Source: Acidobacteriota bacterium (GTDB taxonomy: Bacteria; Acidobacteriota; Terriglobia; Terriglobales; Acidobacteriaceae). Taken from it: a DNA stretch of 9,748 bases. Each line of letters begins with the position of its first letter. Positions within the stretch are counted from its first letter, which is position 1. A model generated the notes under the pieces. The model did no database searches. It saw only the letters and a list, made by a program, of their open reading frames with translations, and had not been told where the DNA came from. Shown piece by piece: positions 1 to 6,806 of this stretch. Made by a program: the position numbers and the translations under genes. Location: positions 1 to 9,748 of the forward strand of contig JAJXXG010001202.1 of NCBI GenBank assembly GCA_021781255.1, given 5' to 3'.

Positions 1-241
1 TTTCCACAAGGCGGATGCTTTCTTCGCCTTCGCCCACCAGCATGGAGGCGATGTGATACAGCCCGGCGGCAATGAGGTCGAACACTCTGTCGAGCCCTTC
101 AAAGGCCTTTTCCACTGTTGCGTTATCCTTGGGCTTGCCGTCCATCATTTCATGCATCCGCCGGGAGAAAACACGGGTCTCAGGGGAAATCGGCTGCGGA
201 GGGATCAGACTGTCCCTGGTGTCTTTGGGTTCTTCGGGCAT
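1..241 (-). CDS. Unrecognised protein, N-terminal 80 residues (partial, runs off left edge)
   Basis: An open frame starts at an ATG at 241-239 on the minus strand and continues to the window edge, giving 80 visible residues (MPEEPKDTRD at the start). An AGGAG ribosome-binding sequence lies at 254-250, eight bases before the ATG, which supports this start well. The first 20 residues are charged and proline-rich. From about residue 40 there is a likely amphipathic helical stretch containing DRVFDLIAAGLYHIASM followed by an acidic GEGEE segment. There is no signal peptide and no clear membrane segment in the visible part. I do not recognise the family and assign no function. It is divergent from ppk1 and shares a 210 bp intergenic region with it, so co-regulation is possible but not shown. 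The frame and start are fairly certain; the product is unknown. Confidence 0.75.
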   Translation of the reverse strand, partial: MPEEPKDTRDSLIPPQPISPETRVFSRRMHEMMDGKPKDNATVEKAFEGLDRVFDLIAAGLYHIASMLVGEGEESIRLVE

Positions 242-249
242 GCGGAGAA

Positions 250-254
250 CTCCT
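250..254 (-). promoter_or_regulatory. Ribosome binding site of the left-edge gene
   Basis: AGGAG on the minus strand, eight bases upstream of the ATG at 241. It fixes the start of the truncated gene. Confidence 0.65.
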
Positions 255-375
255 CTCAGGGCTGAAGAAGCAAGCTGGCCCAGCTTCTATCCTCAACCCG
301 GTGGGCGGGGCGGGTCAATCGAATGCGGACGCTCGGGGAATGTGGGCGCTCCGGCGCGATGCGGGCGTGTTTCAC

Positions 376-392
376 CCCCCGCGGTCCGGGGG
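376..392. repeat. GC hairpin next to an 8-bp palindrome in the divergent intergenic region
   Basis: CCCCCG (376-381) and CGGGGG (387-392) are perfect inverted arms around a 5-base loop. Directly overlapping the right arm is the 8-bp palindrome GCACGTGC at 392-399. Both lie 50-75 bases upstream of the ppk1 ATG, where an operator or leader structure could act. The sequence is GC-rich, so short inverted repeats are expected by chance. No regulator can be named. Confidence 0.3.
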
Positions 393-419
393 CACGTGCG
401 GTTCCCCGGCGAAACGCGG

Positions 420-425
420 TAGACT
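420..425 (+). promoter_or_regulatory. Possible -10 element for ppk1
   Basis: TAGACT lies 26 bases before the ppk1 start codon and would give a leader of about 20 nt. No good -35 hexamer sits 16-18 bases upstream (TGCGGT at 17 bases), so this is a weak call. Confidence 0.25.
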
Positions 426-451
426 GGCCAACACAGCACTGGACGGACGGA

Positions 452-2602
452 ATGCCCAGAACGACACAGAAACAGAAGCTGTTCAATGGCCGCGACCACT
501 CCTGGATGCAGTTCAACGGGCGTGTGCTTGAGGAGGCCGAGGACCCTTCCAATCCGCTGCTGGAGCGCGTGAAATTCCTGGCCATCACCGGCTCCAACCT
601 TGACGAGTATGTGGAAATCCGCCAGGCCGGGCTGATGCAGCGCATTGAGGACGGCTATCGCGAGCAGGGCTACGACGGCCTGCGGCCAGAAGAGTCGCTC
701 GCCTCGCTGACCACCGAGATTCACAGCTTTGTTGAAGCCCAGTACCGCTGCTGGAACGACCGGTTGATTCCCGAGCTGCGCAAGCAGGGTATCCGGCTGC
801 TGGAGTGGGAGGAGATGAGCGAAGAGGCGCGGGCCTTTGCCCAGGGCTACTTTCAGCGCGAAGTTGACCCGCTGCTGACGCCCATCGCCATTGACCCTTC
901 GCATCCCTTTCCGCGCGTGCTGAACAAGGCGCTGTGCCTGGCGCTGCTGCTTCGGCGCAAGCGGCGCAGTTCCGGGCCGCTGGTGCTGGGCGTGGTGACG
1001 GTGCCGCGCGCGCTGCCGCGCTTTGTGCGCCTGCCCGCGGAAGAGGGCGTGTATGACTACATGCTGCTGCAGGACCTGATCTCGCGCAACCTGGCCGGCA
1101 TGTACCGCGGTTATGAGGTGCTGGCGCGCGCGGCCTTCCGTGTCACACGCAACTCCAACCTCTATATCGAAGAGGAAGAGGCGCGCTCGCTGCTGGAGAC
1201 GATTCGCGTGGAGCTGCACAACCGCCGCAAGGGCGATGCCGTGCGGCTGGAGATTGAAACCGGCGCCGATCCGGAGATTGTCGAGCGGCTGCGCGTGAAC
1301 TTCGAGCTGGATGAGGACCAGGTCTTTCACGGCAGCGGGCTCGTGAACCTTTCGCGGCTCATCTTCTTCTATGGCGACATCCAGCGGCCGGACCTCAAGT
1401 TTCCTTCCTTCACGCCCAGGCCGCTGCACCTGAGCCGCAAGGCCACGGACATCTTCGACGAGCTGCGCCTGCACGACATCCTGCTGCACCACCCCTACGA
1501 CTCCTACGACCCGGTGGTGGACTTCATCCAGCAGGGCGCCGAAGATCCGGCCGTGGTGAGCATGAAGCAGACGCTCTATCGCACCAGCCACGATTCGCCG
1601 GTCTTCTCTGCGCTGACTGAGGCTGCGGCCAGCAAGGAAGCCACCCTGGTGGTGGAGCTGATGGCGCGCTTCGACGAGGCCTCGAATATCCGCTGGGCGC
1701 GGAGCATGGAGGACGCTGGCGTGCAGGTCTTTCACGGGCTGGTGGGCCTGAAGACGCACTGCAAGCTGGCCCTGCTGGTGCGCCGCGACAAGGACGGCGT
1801 GACGCGCCGCTACTGCCACCTGGGCACAGGCAACTACAACCCCGTGACGGCGCGCTTTTATACCGACCTGAGCCTGCTGACCTGCGACCCGCAGATTACC
1901 GAGCGCGTGCACCTGGTCTTCAACTACCTGACCGCACACGCTGAAATCGACGACTACCGCCCGCTGCTGGTGGCTCCGCTGACCATGGCTGAGAGCTTTC
2001 TGGGGCTCATTCGCCGCGAGGCTGAACACGCGCAGGCAGGCCGCCCAGCGCACATTGTGGCCAAGATGAACGCGCTGCTGGAGCCCAGGGTGATTGAGGC
2101 GCTCTATCAGGCTTCGCAGGCAGGTGTGGACATTGACCTGATCGTCCGCGGACTTTCCATCCTGCGCCCCGGCGTAAAGGGTCTGTCCGAGAGGATTCGC
2201 GTACGCTCCATCGTGGGCCGGTTCCTGGAGCACTCGCGCATCTTCCACTTTGCCAACGGCGGCAACGATGAAATCTACCTGGGCTCGGCGGACTGGATGC
2301 CGCGCAATCTCTTCGAGCGCTGCGAGGTGGTCTTCCCGGTGCGCGACCTGGCCGCAAAAGCACGCATCCACGATGAGATTCTGCCCGCTCTGCTGGCCGA
2401 CACCGTAAAGGCCCGCCTGCAACAGCCCGACGGCAGCTATCTGCGCGCCGCGCAGGTCGACAAGGATGCGCCGGCCTTCTCCAGTCAGGACTTCCTGATC
2501 CAATTGGCCGAGGGCAAGACCGACCTGAATGCAATTCCCGCTCCCCGCACCGCAAAGCAGCCCGCAAAGGTTCACGCCAGAAAGGCCGACGCAGCAGACT
2601 GA
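452..2602 (+). CDS. ppk1: Polyphosphate kinase PPK1
   Basis: This enzyme makes inorganic polyphosphate from ATP, reversibly, through a phosphohistidine intermediate. The protein has 716 residues, close to the 688 of E. coli PPK. The N-terminal domain begins FNGRDHSWMQFNGRVLEEA. The phospholipase-D-like catalytic domains carry MKQTLYR (Arg377) and ARFDE (Arg406), matching the magnesium/phosphate-binding arginines of the family. GLKTHCK holds the autophosphorylated histidine (His436; E. coli His435). HLGTGNYN and YTDLSLLT follow, then FLEHSR with the second histidine (His594; E. coli His592), and GSADWMPRNL. The ATG at 452 is chosen because family homology begins there; an in-frame ATG at 323 would add 43 residues unlike PPK. 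The Shine-Dalgarno sequence is weak (GGACGG). The last 25 residues are a Lys/Ala-rich tail. The identification is firm. Confidence 0.97.
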   Translation: MPRTTQKQKLFNGRDHSWMQFNGRVLEEAEDPSNPLLERVKFLAITGSNLDEYVEIRQAGLMQRIEDGYREQGYDGLRPEESLASLTTEIHSFVEAQYRCWNDRLIPELRKQGIRLLEWEEMSEEARAFAQGYFQREVDPLLTPIAIDPSHPFPRVLNKALCLALLLRRKRRSSGPLVLGVVTVPRALPRFVRLPAEEGVYDYMLLQDLISRNLAGMYRGYEVLARAAFRVTRNSNLYIEEEEARSLLETIRVELHNRRKGDAVRLEIETGADPEIVERLRVNFELDEDQVFHGSGLVNLSRLIFFYGDIQRPDLKFPSFTPRPLHLSRKATDIFDELRLHDILLHHPYDSYDPVVDFIQQGAEDPAVVSMKQTLYRTSHDSPVFSALTEAAASKEATLVVELMARFDEASNIRWARSMEDAGVQVFHGLVGLKTHCKLALLVRRDKDGVTRRYCHLGTGNYNPVTARFYTDLSLLTCDPQITERVHLVFNYLTAHAEIDDYRPLLVAPLTMAESFLGLIRREAEHAQAGRPAHIVAKMNALLEPRVIEALYQASQAGVDIDLIVRGLSILRPGVKGLSERIRVRSIVGRFLEHSRIFHFANGGNDEIYLGSADWMPRNLFERCEVVFPVRDLAAKARIHDEILPALLADTVKARLQQPDGSYLRAAQVDKDAPAFSSQDFLIQLAEGKTDLNAIPAPRTAKQPAKVHARKADAAD

Positions 2603-2662
2603 GGCGCCTGCCGGCCAGAAACTTTCCGCGCGCGCCGGTTTGCAGAGAATTACCTTTCCTCC

Positions 2663-2671
2663 TGCTACAGT
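2663..2671 (+). promoter_or_regulatory. Possible extended -10 promoter for the small gene at 2772
   Basis: TGCTACAGT reads as an extended -10 (TG, one base, TACAGT). The nearest -35-like sequence, TTGCAG at 2640-2645, is 20 bases away, which is too far to be convincing. Initiation here would give a leader of roughly 95 nt. It is supported only by sequence resemblance. Confidence 0.3.
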
Positions 2672-2759
2672 CAAAAACATCGGAACAGGATCAGTGGCAA
2701 AAGGCGGTGGGACCAGCAACGGCCTCGCAGCTCCGCGCCCTTACGCATACGAACTGATG

Positions 2760-2765
2760 AAGGAG
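2760..2765 (+). promoter_or_regulatory. Ribosome binding site AAGGAG
   Basis: AAGGAG ends six bases before the ATG at 2772. It selects that start over the in-frame ATGs at 2757 and 2529. Confidence 0.75.
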
Positions 2766-2771
2766 ACGATC

Positions 2772-3029
2772 ATGACCCAGAGCGCACCACAGGTGTTCGC
2801 CGGCATTGATCCCGGGCAATACGGAAAGCTGGTGGAAAAAGCCAGAGAAGCGGGCATTGAATTGACGGGCAACAGCGGCACGGCCTCGAAATACGGCGTT
2901 GAAGTTGCGTGGAATTATTCGCCGGAAAGCTGCGAGTTATCGATTCAGTGTGTCAAGACTCCGTTCTTTGCGAGCGCGGCTGACGTTGACGCCAGAATCC
3001 GGTCATTGGTTGAGAGCGCGAGGGCCTGA
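2772..3029 (+). CDS. Small conserved-looking protein of unknown function (85 aa)
   Basis: An 85-residue soluble protein beginning MTQSAPQVFAGIDPGQYGKL. It has no signal peptide or membrane segment. The order of features suggests a compact alpha/beta fold: a helix around residues 14-28 (QYGKLVEKAREAG), a Gly/Ser/Thr turn (GNSGTASKYG), two probable beta strands (VEVAWNYS and CELSIQCVKT), and a C-terminal helix (DVDARIRSLVESA). The start is fixed by AAGGAG six bases upstream; the reading frame continues upstream to 2529 but that part overlaps ppk1 and looks non-coding. It lies 169 bp after ppk1 and probably has its own promoter. I do not recognise the family. A role in polyP metabolism would be guesswork based only on position. 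Confidence 0.8.
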   Translation: MTQSAPQVFAGIDPGQYGKLVEKAREAGIELTGNSGTASKYGVEVAWNYSPESCELSIQCVKTPFFASAADVDARIRSLVESARA

Positions 3030-3052
3030 TGTGCCACCTGCCTGTCTCGTCC

Positions 3053-3058
3053 TACAAT
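3053..3058 (+). promoter_or_regulatory. -10 element TACAAT just before a GTG start
   Basis: TACAAT is one mismatch from the consensus -10. It ends seven bases before the GTG codon at 3066, so transcription would begin at or next to the start codon. No matching -35 is seen (TGTGCC at 17 bases). It may drive a leaderless mRNA for the UbiA-like gene. Confidence 0.4.
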
Positions 3059-3065
3059 CGAAGCA

Positions 3066-3956
3066 GTGGCGTCTTCCCTGCTCAAGCCGGCTCCGCTCCG
3101 GTCTGGCGTCCGCCGCAGCCTCTTCGACGCGCCTGCTCCGTTGCGCCTGTGGCACCTGGCCAGCCTTGACGCACCCACCGTCGCGGTGGCGTGGGCGTTG
3201 GCGTTTGCGTGGGCGGCGGGCGTACGGCTGCCCGCGTGGGTGCCGGTGCTGCTGGCGCTAGGCACGTGGACCGTGTACATCGGCGACCGCCTGCTGGATG
3301 CCCGCAGCGGCCTGCGCTCCGGCGCGCTTCATCGGCTGCGCGAGCGCCATTTCTTCCATTGGCGGCATCGCCGGACTTTTCTGGCTCTGGCCATCGCAAC
3401 CGGCGCGGCGGCTGCGGCCATCATCTTCATCCTGATGCCTGCGGGCCTGCGCGAGCGCAACTCTGCGCTGGGCATTGCTGCGCTGGCATATTTCTCCGGC
3501 GTGCACTCGCGCCGCCGCGCGCCCTCGTGGCTCCGGCCGGTGCTCTCAAAGGAATTTCTTGTGGGCGTGCTCTTCACCGCGGGATGCGCCCTGCCGACCG
3601 TCACGCGTATGCGGCTGGAGGCCACGCCCGCAGCGGCGCTCTGGCTGATGCTTGCGCCCATTGCATTCTTCGCGGCACTGGCCTGGCTCAACTGCCACGC
3701 CATCGAGCGCTGGGAGTCCGCCAGCCATGCGGCGCGCATCTTTGTCGCCGCGGGACTGCTGGCCTTCATCGGGCTGCTGCTGGCCAGTGTCTTTGCTCCT
3801 GTGCAGGGACGTGCTGCCGCCCTGTTTGCCGCCGGAGCAGCCAGCTCCCTGCTGCTGGCGCTGCTGGACCGCGCGCGCAGTCGCATGACGCCGCTTGCGC
3901 TGCGGGCCGTGGCCGACCTCGTTCTGCTCACGCCGTTCCTGCTGGTGCTGCGATGA
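3066..3956 (+). CDS. Divergent UbiA-like integral membrane protein
   Basis: A 296-residue, very hydrophobic protein with about nine predicted membrane segments (near residues 38-54, 57-74, 104-126, 134-147, 164-180, 190-209, 222-244, 247-267, 280-294). UbiA-superfamily prenyltransferases have two Asp-rich motifs in cytoplasmic loops, the first of the form NDxxDxxxD. Here the equivalent loop after TM2 reads YIGDRLLDARSG (71-82), followed by a basic RERHFFHWRHRR stretch. The second position reads LNCHAIERWE (208-217), with Glu where Asp is usual. The fold assignment is an inference from topology and motif placement, and the substrate is unknown. The GTG at 3066 is the first possible start after an in-frame TGA at 3027-3029, and it lacks a Shine-Dalgarno sequence. 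The stop overlaps the next gene's ATG (ATGA), indicating translational coupling to the methyltransferase. Confidence 0.7.
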   Translation: MASSLLKPAPLRSGVRRSLFDAPAPLRLWHLASLDAPTVAVAWALAFAWAAGVRLPAWVPVLLALGTWTVYIGDRLLDARSGLRSGALHRLRERHFFHWRHRRTFLALAIATGAAAAAIIFILMPAGLRERNSALGIAALAYFSGVHSRRRAPSWLRPVLSKEFLVGVLFTAGCALPTVTRMRLEATPAAALWLMLAPIAFFAALAWLNCHAIERWESASHAARIFVAAGLLAFIGLLLASVFAPVQGRAAALFAAGAASSLLLALLDRARSRMTPLALRAVADLVLLTPFLLVLR

Positions 3957-4618
3957 GGAAAGCGCCGAACTTCAACGGCCTCGCCGGCGTGTATCGCTGG
4001 TTGGAGATGGCCACCTGCGGCCCGCTCCTCTCGCGCTGCCGTTTTGCCTTTCTCGATGAAATGCTCGCCAGCCGCAATGCGCTGGTGATTGGCGATGGCG
4101 ATGGGCGCTTCACTGCGCGGCTGCTCGAGGAAAATCCCGCCGTCCTTGTTGACGCGCTCGACGCCAGCCCGGCCATGCTGCGCGCGATGGTGGACAACGC
4201 GGGCATCCGCTCCGCGCGCATTCGCGTTCACCTGGCCGATGCGCGGCTGTGGGAACCGCTGACGCCGACGCTCGACCTGATTGTCACGCACTTCTTTCTG
4301 GACTGCCTGACGACCAGGGAGGTGGTGGCCCTGGCCAGGCGGCTGCGCCTGTGCGTACGGCCTGATGCCACCTGGGTAGTCTCGGAGTTCGCCATTCCCG
4401 CGGGCTGGTTTGGATGGCTGGTGGCGCGGCCGCTCATCACCGCACTCTATTTTGCCTTCTGGGTGCTCACCGGGCTTTCAGTGTTTCGCCTGCCGAATCA
4501 TCGCAAGGCGCTGGACGAAGCCGGATTTACGCTGTCGCGGCAGCGCACGTGGCTGGGCGGCATGCTGGTGAGCGAGCTGTGGACGGTGCGTCCCACGGCG
4601 GAGGACGCGCGGCCCTAG
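3953..4618 (+). CDS. Class I SAM-dependent methyltransferase
   Basis: A 221-residue protein with the class I methyltransferase layout. The SAM-binding motif I is ALVIGDGDGRFTARLL (43-58), the acidic end of strand 2 is DALDASPAML (67-76), the adenine-side Asp is in HLADARLW (93-100), and the motif IV region is LIVTHFFLDCL (109-119). The C-terminal part has a hydrophobic stretch (about 151-176, rich in Trp, Phe and Leu), which could contact membrane or a lipid substrate. It ends with a NHRKALDEAGF segment, as in UbiE/ubiquinone-type methyltransferases. The ATG at 3953 overlaps the stop of the upstream UbiA-like gene by four bases, so the two are almost certainly co-translated and probably act in one pathway. 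The methyl acceptor is unknown; a prenylated or lipid substrate is an inference from the neighbour. Confidence 0.85.
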   Translation: MRKAPNFNGLAGVYRWLEMATCGPLLSRCRFAFLDEMLASRNALVIGDGDGRFTARLLEENPAVLVDALDASPAMLRAMVDNAGIRSARIRVHLADARLWEPLTPTLDLIVTHFFLDCLTTREVVALARRLRLCVRPDATWVVSEFAIPAGWFGWLVARPLITALYFAFWVLTGLSVFRLPNHRKALDEAGFTLSRQRTWLGGMLVSELWTVRPTAEDARP

Positions 4619-4703
4619 CAGACATCGCTGTGGCTCACCGGCGTGATACCATCGTCCATCAAGGAGCAAACGCCGCGTCTCTAAGCCCGCTGCATCCATC
4701 CCG

Positions 4704-5231
4704 ATGAACCTCTACCTCATGCGCCATGCCAATGCAGGAGTCCGGCGCGAGAACGCCGCCCTCGACGCCAAGCGCGCCCTCCTCAAGGAAGGCAAGGACC
4801 AGTGCATTCTGATGGCGCGCCTGCTGAGCGCGCTCAAGGTGCAGGTGGATGTGATCATCTCAAGCCCTCTTAAGCGCTCCCTGCAAACCGCGCAGCTTGT
4901 GGGCACGGAACTGGGCTACGAAGCCAGGGTCGAAGTGAGCCCCGCACTCGGCCCCAACGCCGGCTACGCCGACTTTCTGCAGTTGATGGAGAAGTACGCC
5001 GACCGGGAAGACGTGCTGATGGTGGGCCACAATCCCAATCTGTTCAAGTTTCTGGGGCAGCTCATCACGGGCAACGGCGGCGCCGGCGTGCGCATGCGCA
5101 AGGGCTCGGTGGCGCGCATCGACATGTCCAAGCATCCGCCGCTGCTTCAGTGGCTGATTGATCCGCGCATGGCGCGGTCTTTCTATGCCAGCGTGGCGAA
5201 GAGCTCGCGCCCGAAGACCTCGCGGAAGTAA
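4704..5231 (+). CDS. sixA: SixA-type phosphohistidine phosphatase
   Basis: A 175-residue member of the histidine phosphatase superfamily, in the short SixA branch (E. coli SixA has 161 residues and dephosphorylates a phosphohistidine). The catalytic RH motif is LMRHANAG (Arg7, His8), with Ala where most family members have Gly, as in SixA proteins. SSPLKRSLQTA contributes Arg58, and MVGHNPNL supplies the second catalytic His109. The domain ends near LQWLIDPRMARSF (148-160); the last 15 residues are a basic tail, KSSRPKTSRK. That tail is encoded by DNA shared with the 3' end of the convergent ppx gene. No Shine-Dalgarno sequence is properly spaced; an AAGGAG at 4661-4666 is 37 bases too far upstream. 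It starts 85 bp after the methyltransferase. The physiological substrate is not shown; PPK1 phosphohistidine or a phosphotransfer protein are possibilities. Confidence 0.88.
   Translation: MNLYLMRHANAGVRRENAALDAKRALLKEGKDQCILMARLLSALKVQVDVIISSPLKRSLQTAQLVGTELGYEARVEVSPALGPNAGYADFLQLMEKYADREDVLMVGHNPNLFKFLGQLITGNGGAGVRMRKGSVARIDMSKHPPLLQWLIDPRMARSFYASVAKSSRPKTSRK
5183..5231. other. 49-bp convergent overlap of the sixA and ppx 3' ends
   Basis: The plus-strand sixA stop (TAA, 5229-5231) lies inside the minus-strand ppx gene, and the ppx stop (TAG on minus, 5185-5183) lies inside sixA. Both C-termini look natural: ppx keeps the family ending REVFGRELFATLA, while sixA gains a basic tail. No terminator can fit between them, so their mRNAs would be complementary at the 3' ends. 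Confidence 0.85.
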
Positions 5232-6784
5232 TCCGCCTCCTTGCGCAGCGACCACAGCTCCAACTCCGCGCCGGTGCGGCCCGGCTGCACCTCAAGATAC
5301 ACACGCTTGGGATAGACTCTTGCGGCAACCCGCAGCACGTCGCTGGCGCGGTCCTGGTTCAGCGCCACGGCAAGGCGCAGCAGCAGCACGGCGCGGTGCA
5401 CATGCTTGTGCTCCTCTGCGGGAATGTTACGCAGGGCGCGGTCTCCGGGCTGCGGACGGCTCTTGCCCATGTAGCGCGCAATGGCTGAAACCACCGTGCG
5501 CTGCACCGGCGTGTAGCCGTAAATCTCAGAGCTCGAAACAATGTACTGCGTGTGCCGGTGGTGCCCCTGGTGGTTCAGGAACTTGCCGGTGTCGCGCAGA
5601 ATGGCGGCAGCAGCCAGCCAGTTCTCGTACTCCGGCGGAAGCTGGTGCAGCGATTTGAGTTCGCGGAATAGCTGCACGGTGTGGGCGCGTACGGGCTCGG
5701 CCTGTCGCAGATCGACGCCATAGCGCCGGGCGGTGGCCAGCACGCTCTCCCAGCGCTCGTGCTCGAATTCCCTGTGCCCGGCGGCGCGGGCATCCTGCTC
5801 GGCGAGCATCTGATTGAGAATGCCGTCACGCAGGCCCAGCGGCGAGTAGCGAAAGCCGGGCAGGTCGAAGGTCTCCATCAGCTCGGCGAACACCTGCGCG
5901 CCGGCCACGATAATCTCAGCACGGCGCACCCCGATGCCCGGCACCGCCTCGCGCTGGGGCAGCGTCATCTTCGCCACCTTGGCGGCCAGCTTGCGCACCT
6001 GGGCGGCAGGCGCCAGCCCCGTCATGCCTTCGGCAAGCGCGCGCACGCCCTTCGCGGGACGCCGGGCTTTTTTCGCAGACTTGCCGCCGGAACGCACAGC
6101 GGACTTTGCGACCTTGCCCACCGCGCTGCACGCCTCAGCCAGCGCAGCCGCCGTGCCGGAGGTGGCAATCACCAGCGACACATTCTGCGCCTGGATTTTG
6201 CGCTGCGCGCGGCGCAGTTCGCGCGTAATAAGTTTGCGCATCTGTGCGAGGCTCTCGGCCGTCGGCGGATCGGCGGAGAGAAACTCCTCAGTAAGCCGCA
6301 CCGCGCCGAGCGGCAGGCTCACGGTCTCCTTGATGCGGCGATGCTCAGAGAGCGTAATCTCGCAGCTTCCGCCGCCCAGGTCCACCAGCAGCACGCGACC
6401 GCCCGCGCCCGGCTCGGCGCTCATCAGGCCGCGATGGATCAGGCGGCCCTCTTCGAGGCCGGAGATGATTTCAATGTTCCAGCCGGTCTCGGCCTTCACC
6501 CACGCCTGAAAAGCAGGCGCATTACGCGCATCGCGCATGGCCGAGGTGGCCACCACGCGGATGCGGTCCGCGCCGTGCTGCTGCACTGCGCGCTGGAAGC
6601 GCTTGAGCGCGCGCAGCGTGGCCGCCATCGCATCCGGCGAGACGAGGCCGGAGTCGAAGACGCTGGCGCCGAGCCGCGTCACCTCGCGATCCTCGTGCAG
6701 CGTCTTCAACTGGTGCGCCACGACGCGGGCAATTTTCAGCCGGCAGGAGTTGGAACCGATATCGATGGCGGCAAAGGTAAGCAT
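5183..6784 (-). CDS. ppx: Ppx/GppA-family phosphatase (exopolyphosphatase / pppGpp phosphohydrolase) with HD-like C-terminal domain
   Basis: The family hydrolyses terminal phosphates of polyphosphate or converts pppGpp to ppGpp. The protein has 533 residues, similar to long Ppx forms. The ASKHA-type ATPase fold carries IDIGSNSCRL (7-16, first phosphate loop), SGLEEGRL (108-115, catalytic Glu region), VDLGGGSCEI (134-143, second phosphate loop), LGAVRLTEEF (159-168) and IATSGTAAAL (206-215). A Lys/Arg/Ala-rich insertion lies at about 223-262. The C-terminal HD-like region has ILRDTGKFLNHQGHHRHTQY (395-414), where the usual LHD/LHE histidine is replaced by Arg397. The ATG at 6784 is chosen because it directly precedes the family's conserved start; an ATG at 6838 would add 18 residues rich in Ser. 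The Shine-Dalgarno sequence is poor. Whether polyP or pppGpp is the main substrate cannot be told from sequence; the neighbours favour polyP. Confidence 0.94.
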   Translation of the reverse strand: MLTFAAIDIGSNSCRLKIARVVAHQLKTLHEDREVTRLGASVFDSGLVSPDAMAATLRALKRFQRAVQQHGADRIRVVATSAMRDARNAPAFQAWVKAETGWNIEIISGLEEGRLIHRGLMSAEPGAGGRVLLVDLGGGSCEITLSEHRRIKETVSLPLGAVRLTEEFLSADPPTAESLAQMRKLITRELRRAQRKIQAQNVSLVIATSGTAAALAEACSAVGKVAKSAVRSGGKSAKKARRPAKGVRALAEGMTGLAPAAQVRKLAAKVAKMTLPQREAVPGIGVRRAEIIVAGAQVFAELMETFDLPGFRYSPLGLRDGILNQMLAEQDARAAGHREFEHERWESVLATARRYGVDLRQAEPVRAHTVQLFRELKSLHQLPPEYENWLAAAAILRDTGKFLNHQGHHRHTQYIVSSSEIYGYTPVQRTVVSAIARYMGKSRPQPGDRALRNIPAEEHKHVHRAVLLLRLAVALNQDRASDVLRVAARVYPKRVYLEVQPGRTGAELELWSLRKEADYFREVFGRELFATLA

Positions 6785-6806
6785 GGGCGCGCGTGCACTC
6801 TCCGCT

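Noticed and set aside
393..398. CACGTG as a phosphate-response box
   Set aside because: That motif is bound by eukaryotic Pho4-type regulators. Bacterial Pho boxes look different, and none is recognised here.
323..451. Upstream in-frame start that would extend PPK1 by 43 residues
   Set aside because: The extra residues are Arg/Pro/Gly-rich and unlike the family, whose homology begins right at the ATG at 452.
293..2719. Very long open frame (808 codons) on the minus strand opposite ppk1
   Set aside because: It mirrors the third-position GC pattern of ppk1. The peptide is rich in His, Gln, Val and Ala with no recognisable domain, and ppk1 itself is unambiguous.
2529..2771. Upstream extension of the small gene at 2772
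   Set aside because: It overlaps the end of ppk1 and crosses a clear intergenic region. The AAGGAG sits six bases before 2772.
3191..3952. Open frame running into the methyltransferase from far upstream
   Set aside because: It overlaps the UbiA-like gene in another frame and is Arg/Cys/Ala-rich without domain content. The methyltransferase domain and the ATGA junction support 3953.
4661..4666. AAGGAG upstream of sixA as its ribosome binding site
   Set aside because: It is 37 bases before the ATG at 4704 and has no start codon at a suitable distance, so it is probably fortuitous.
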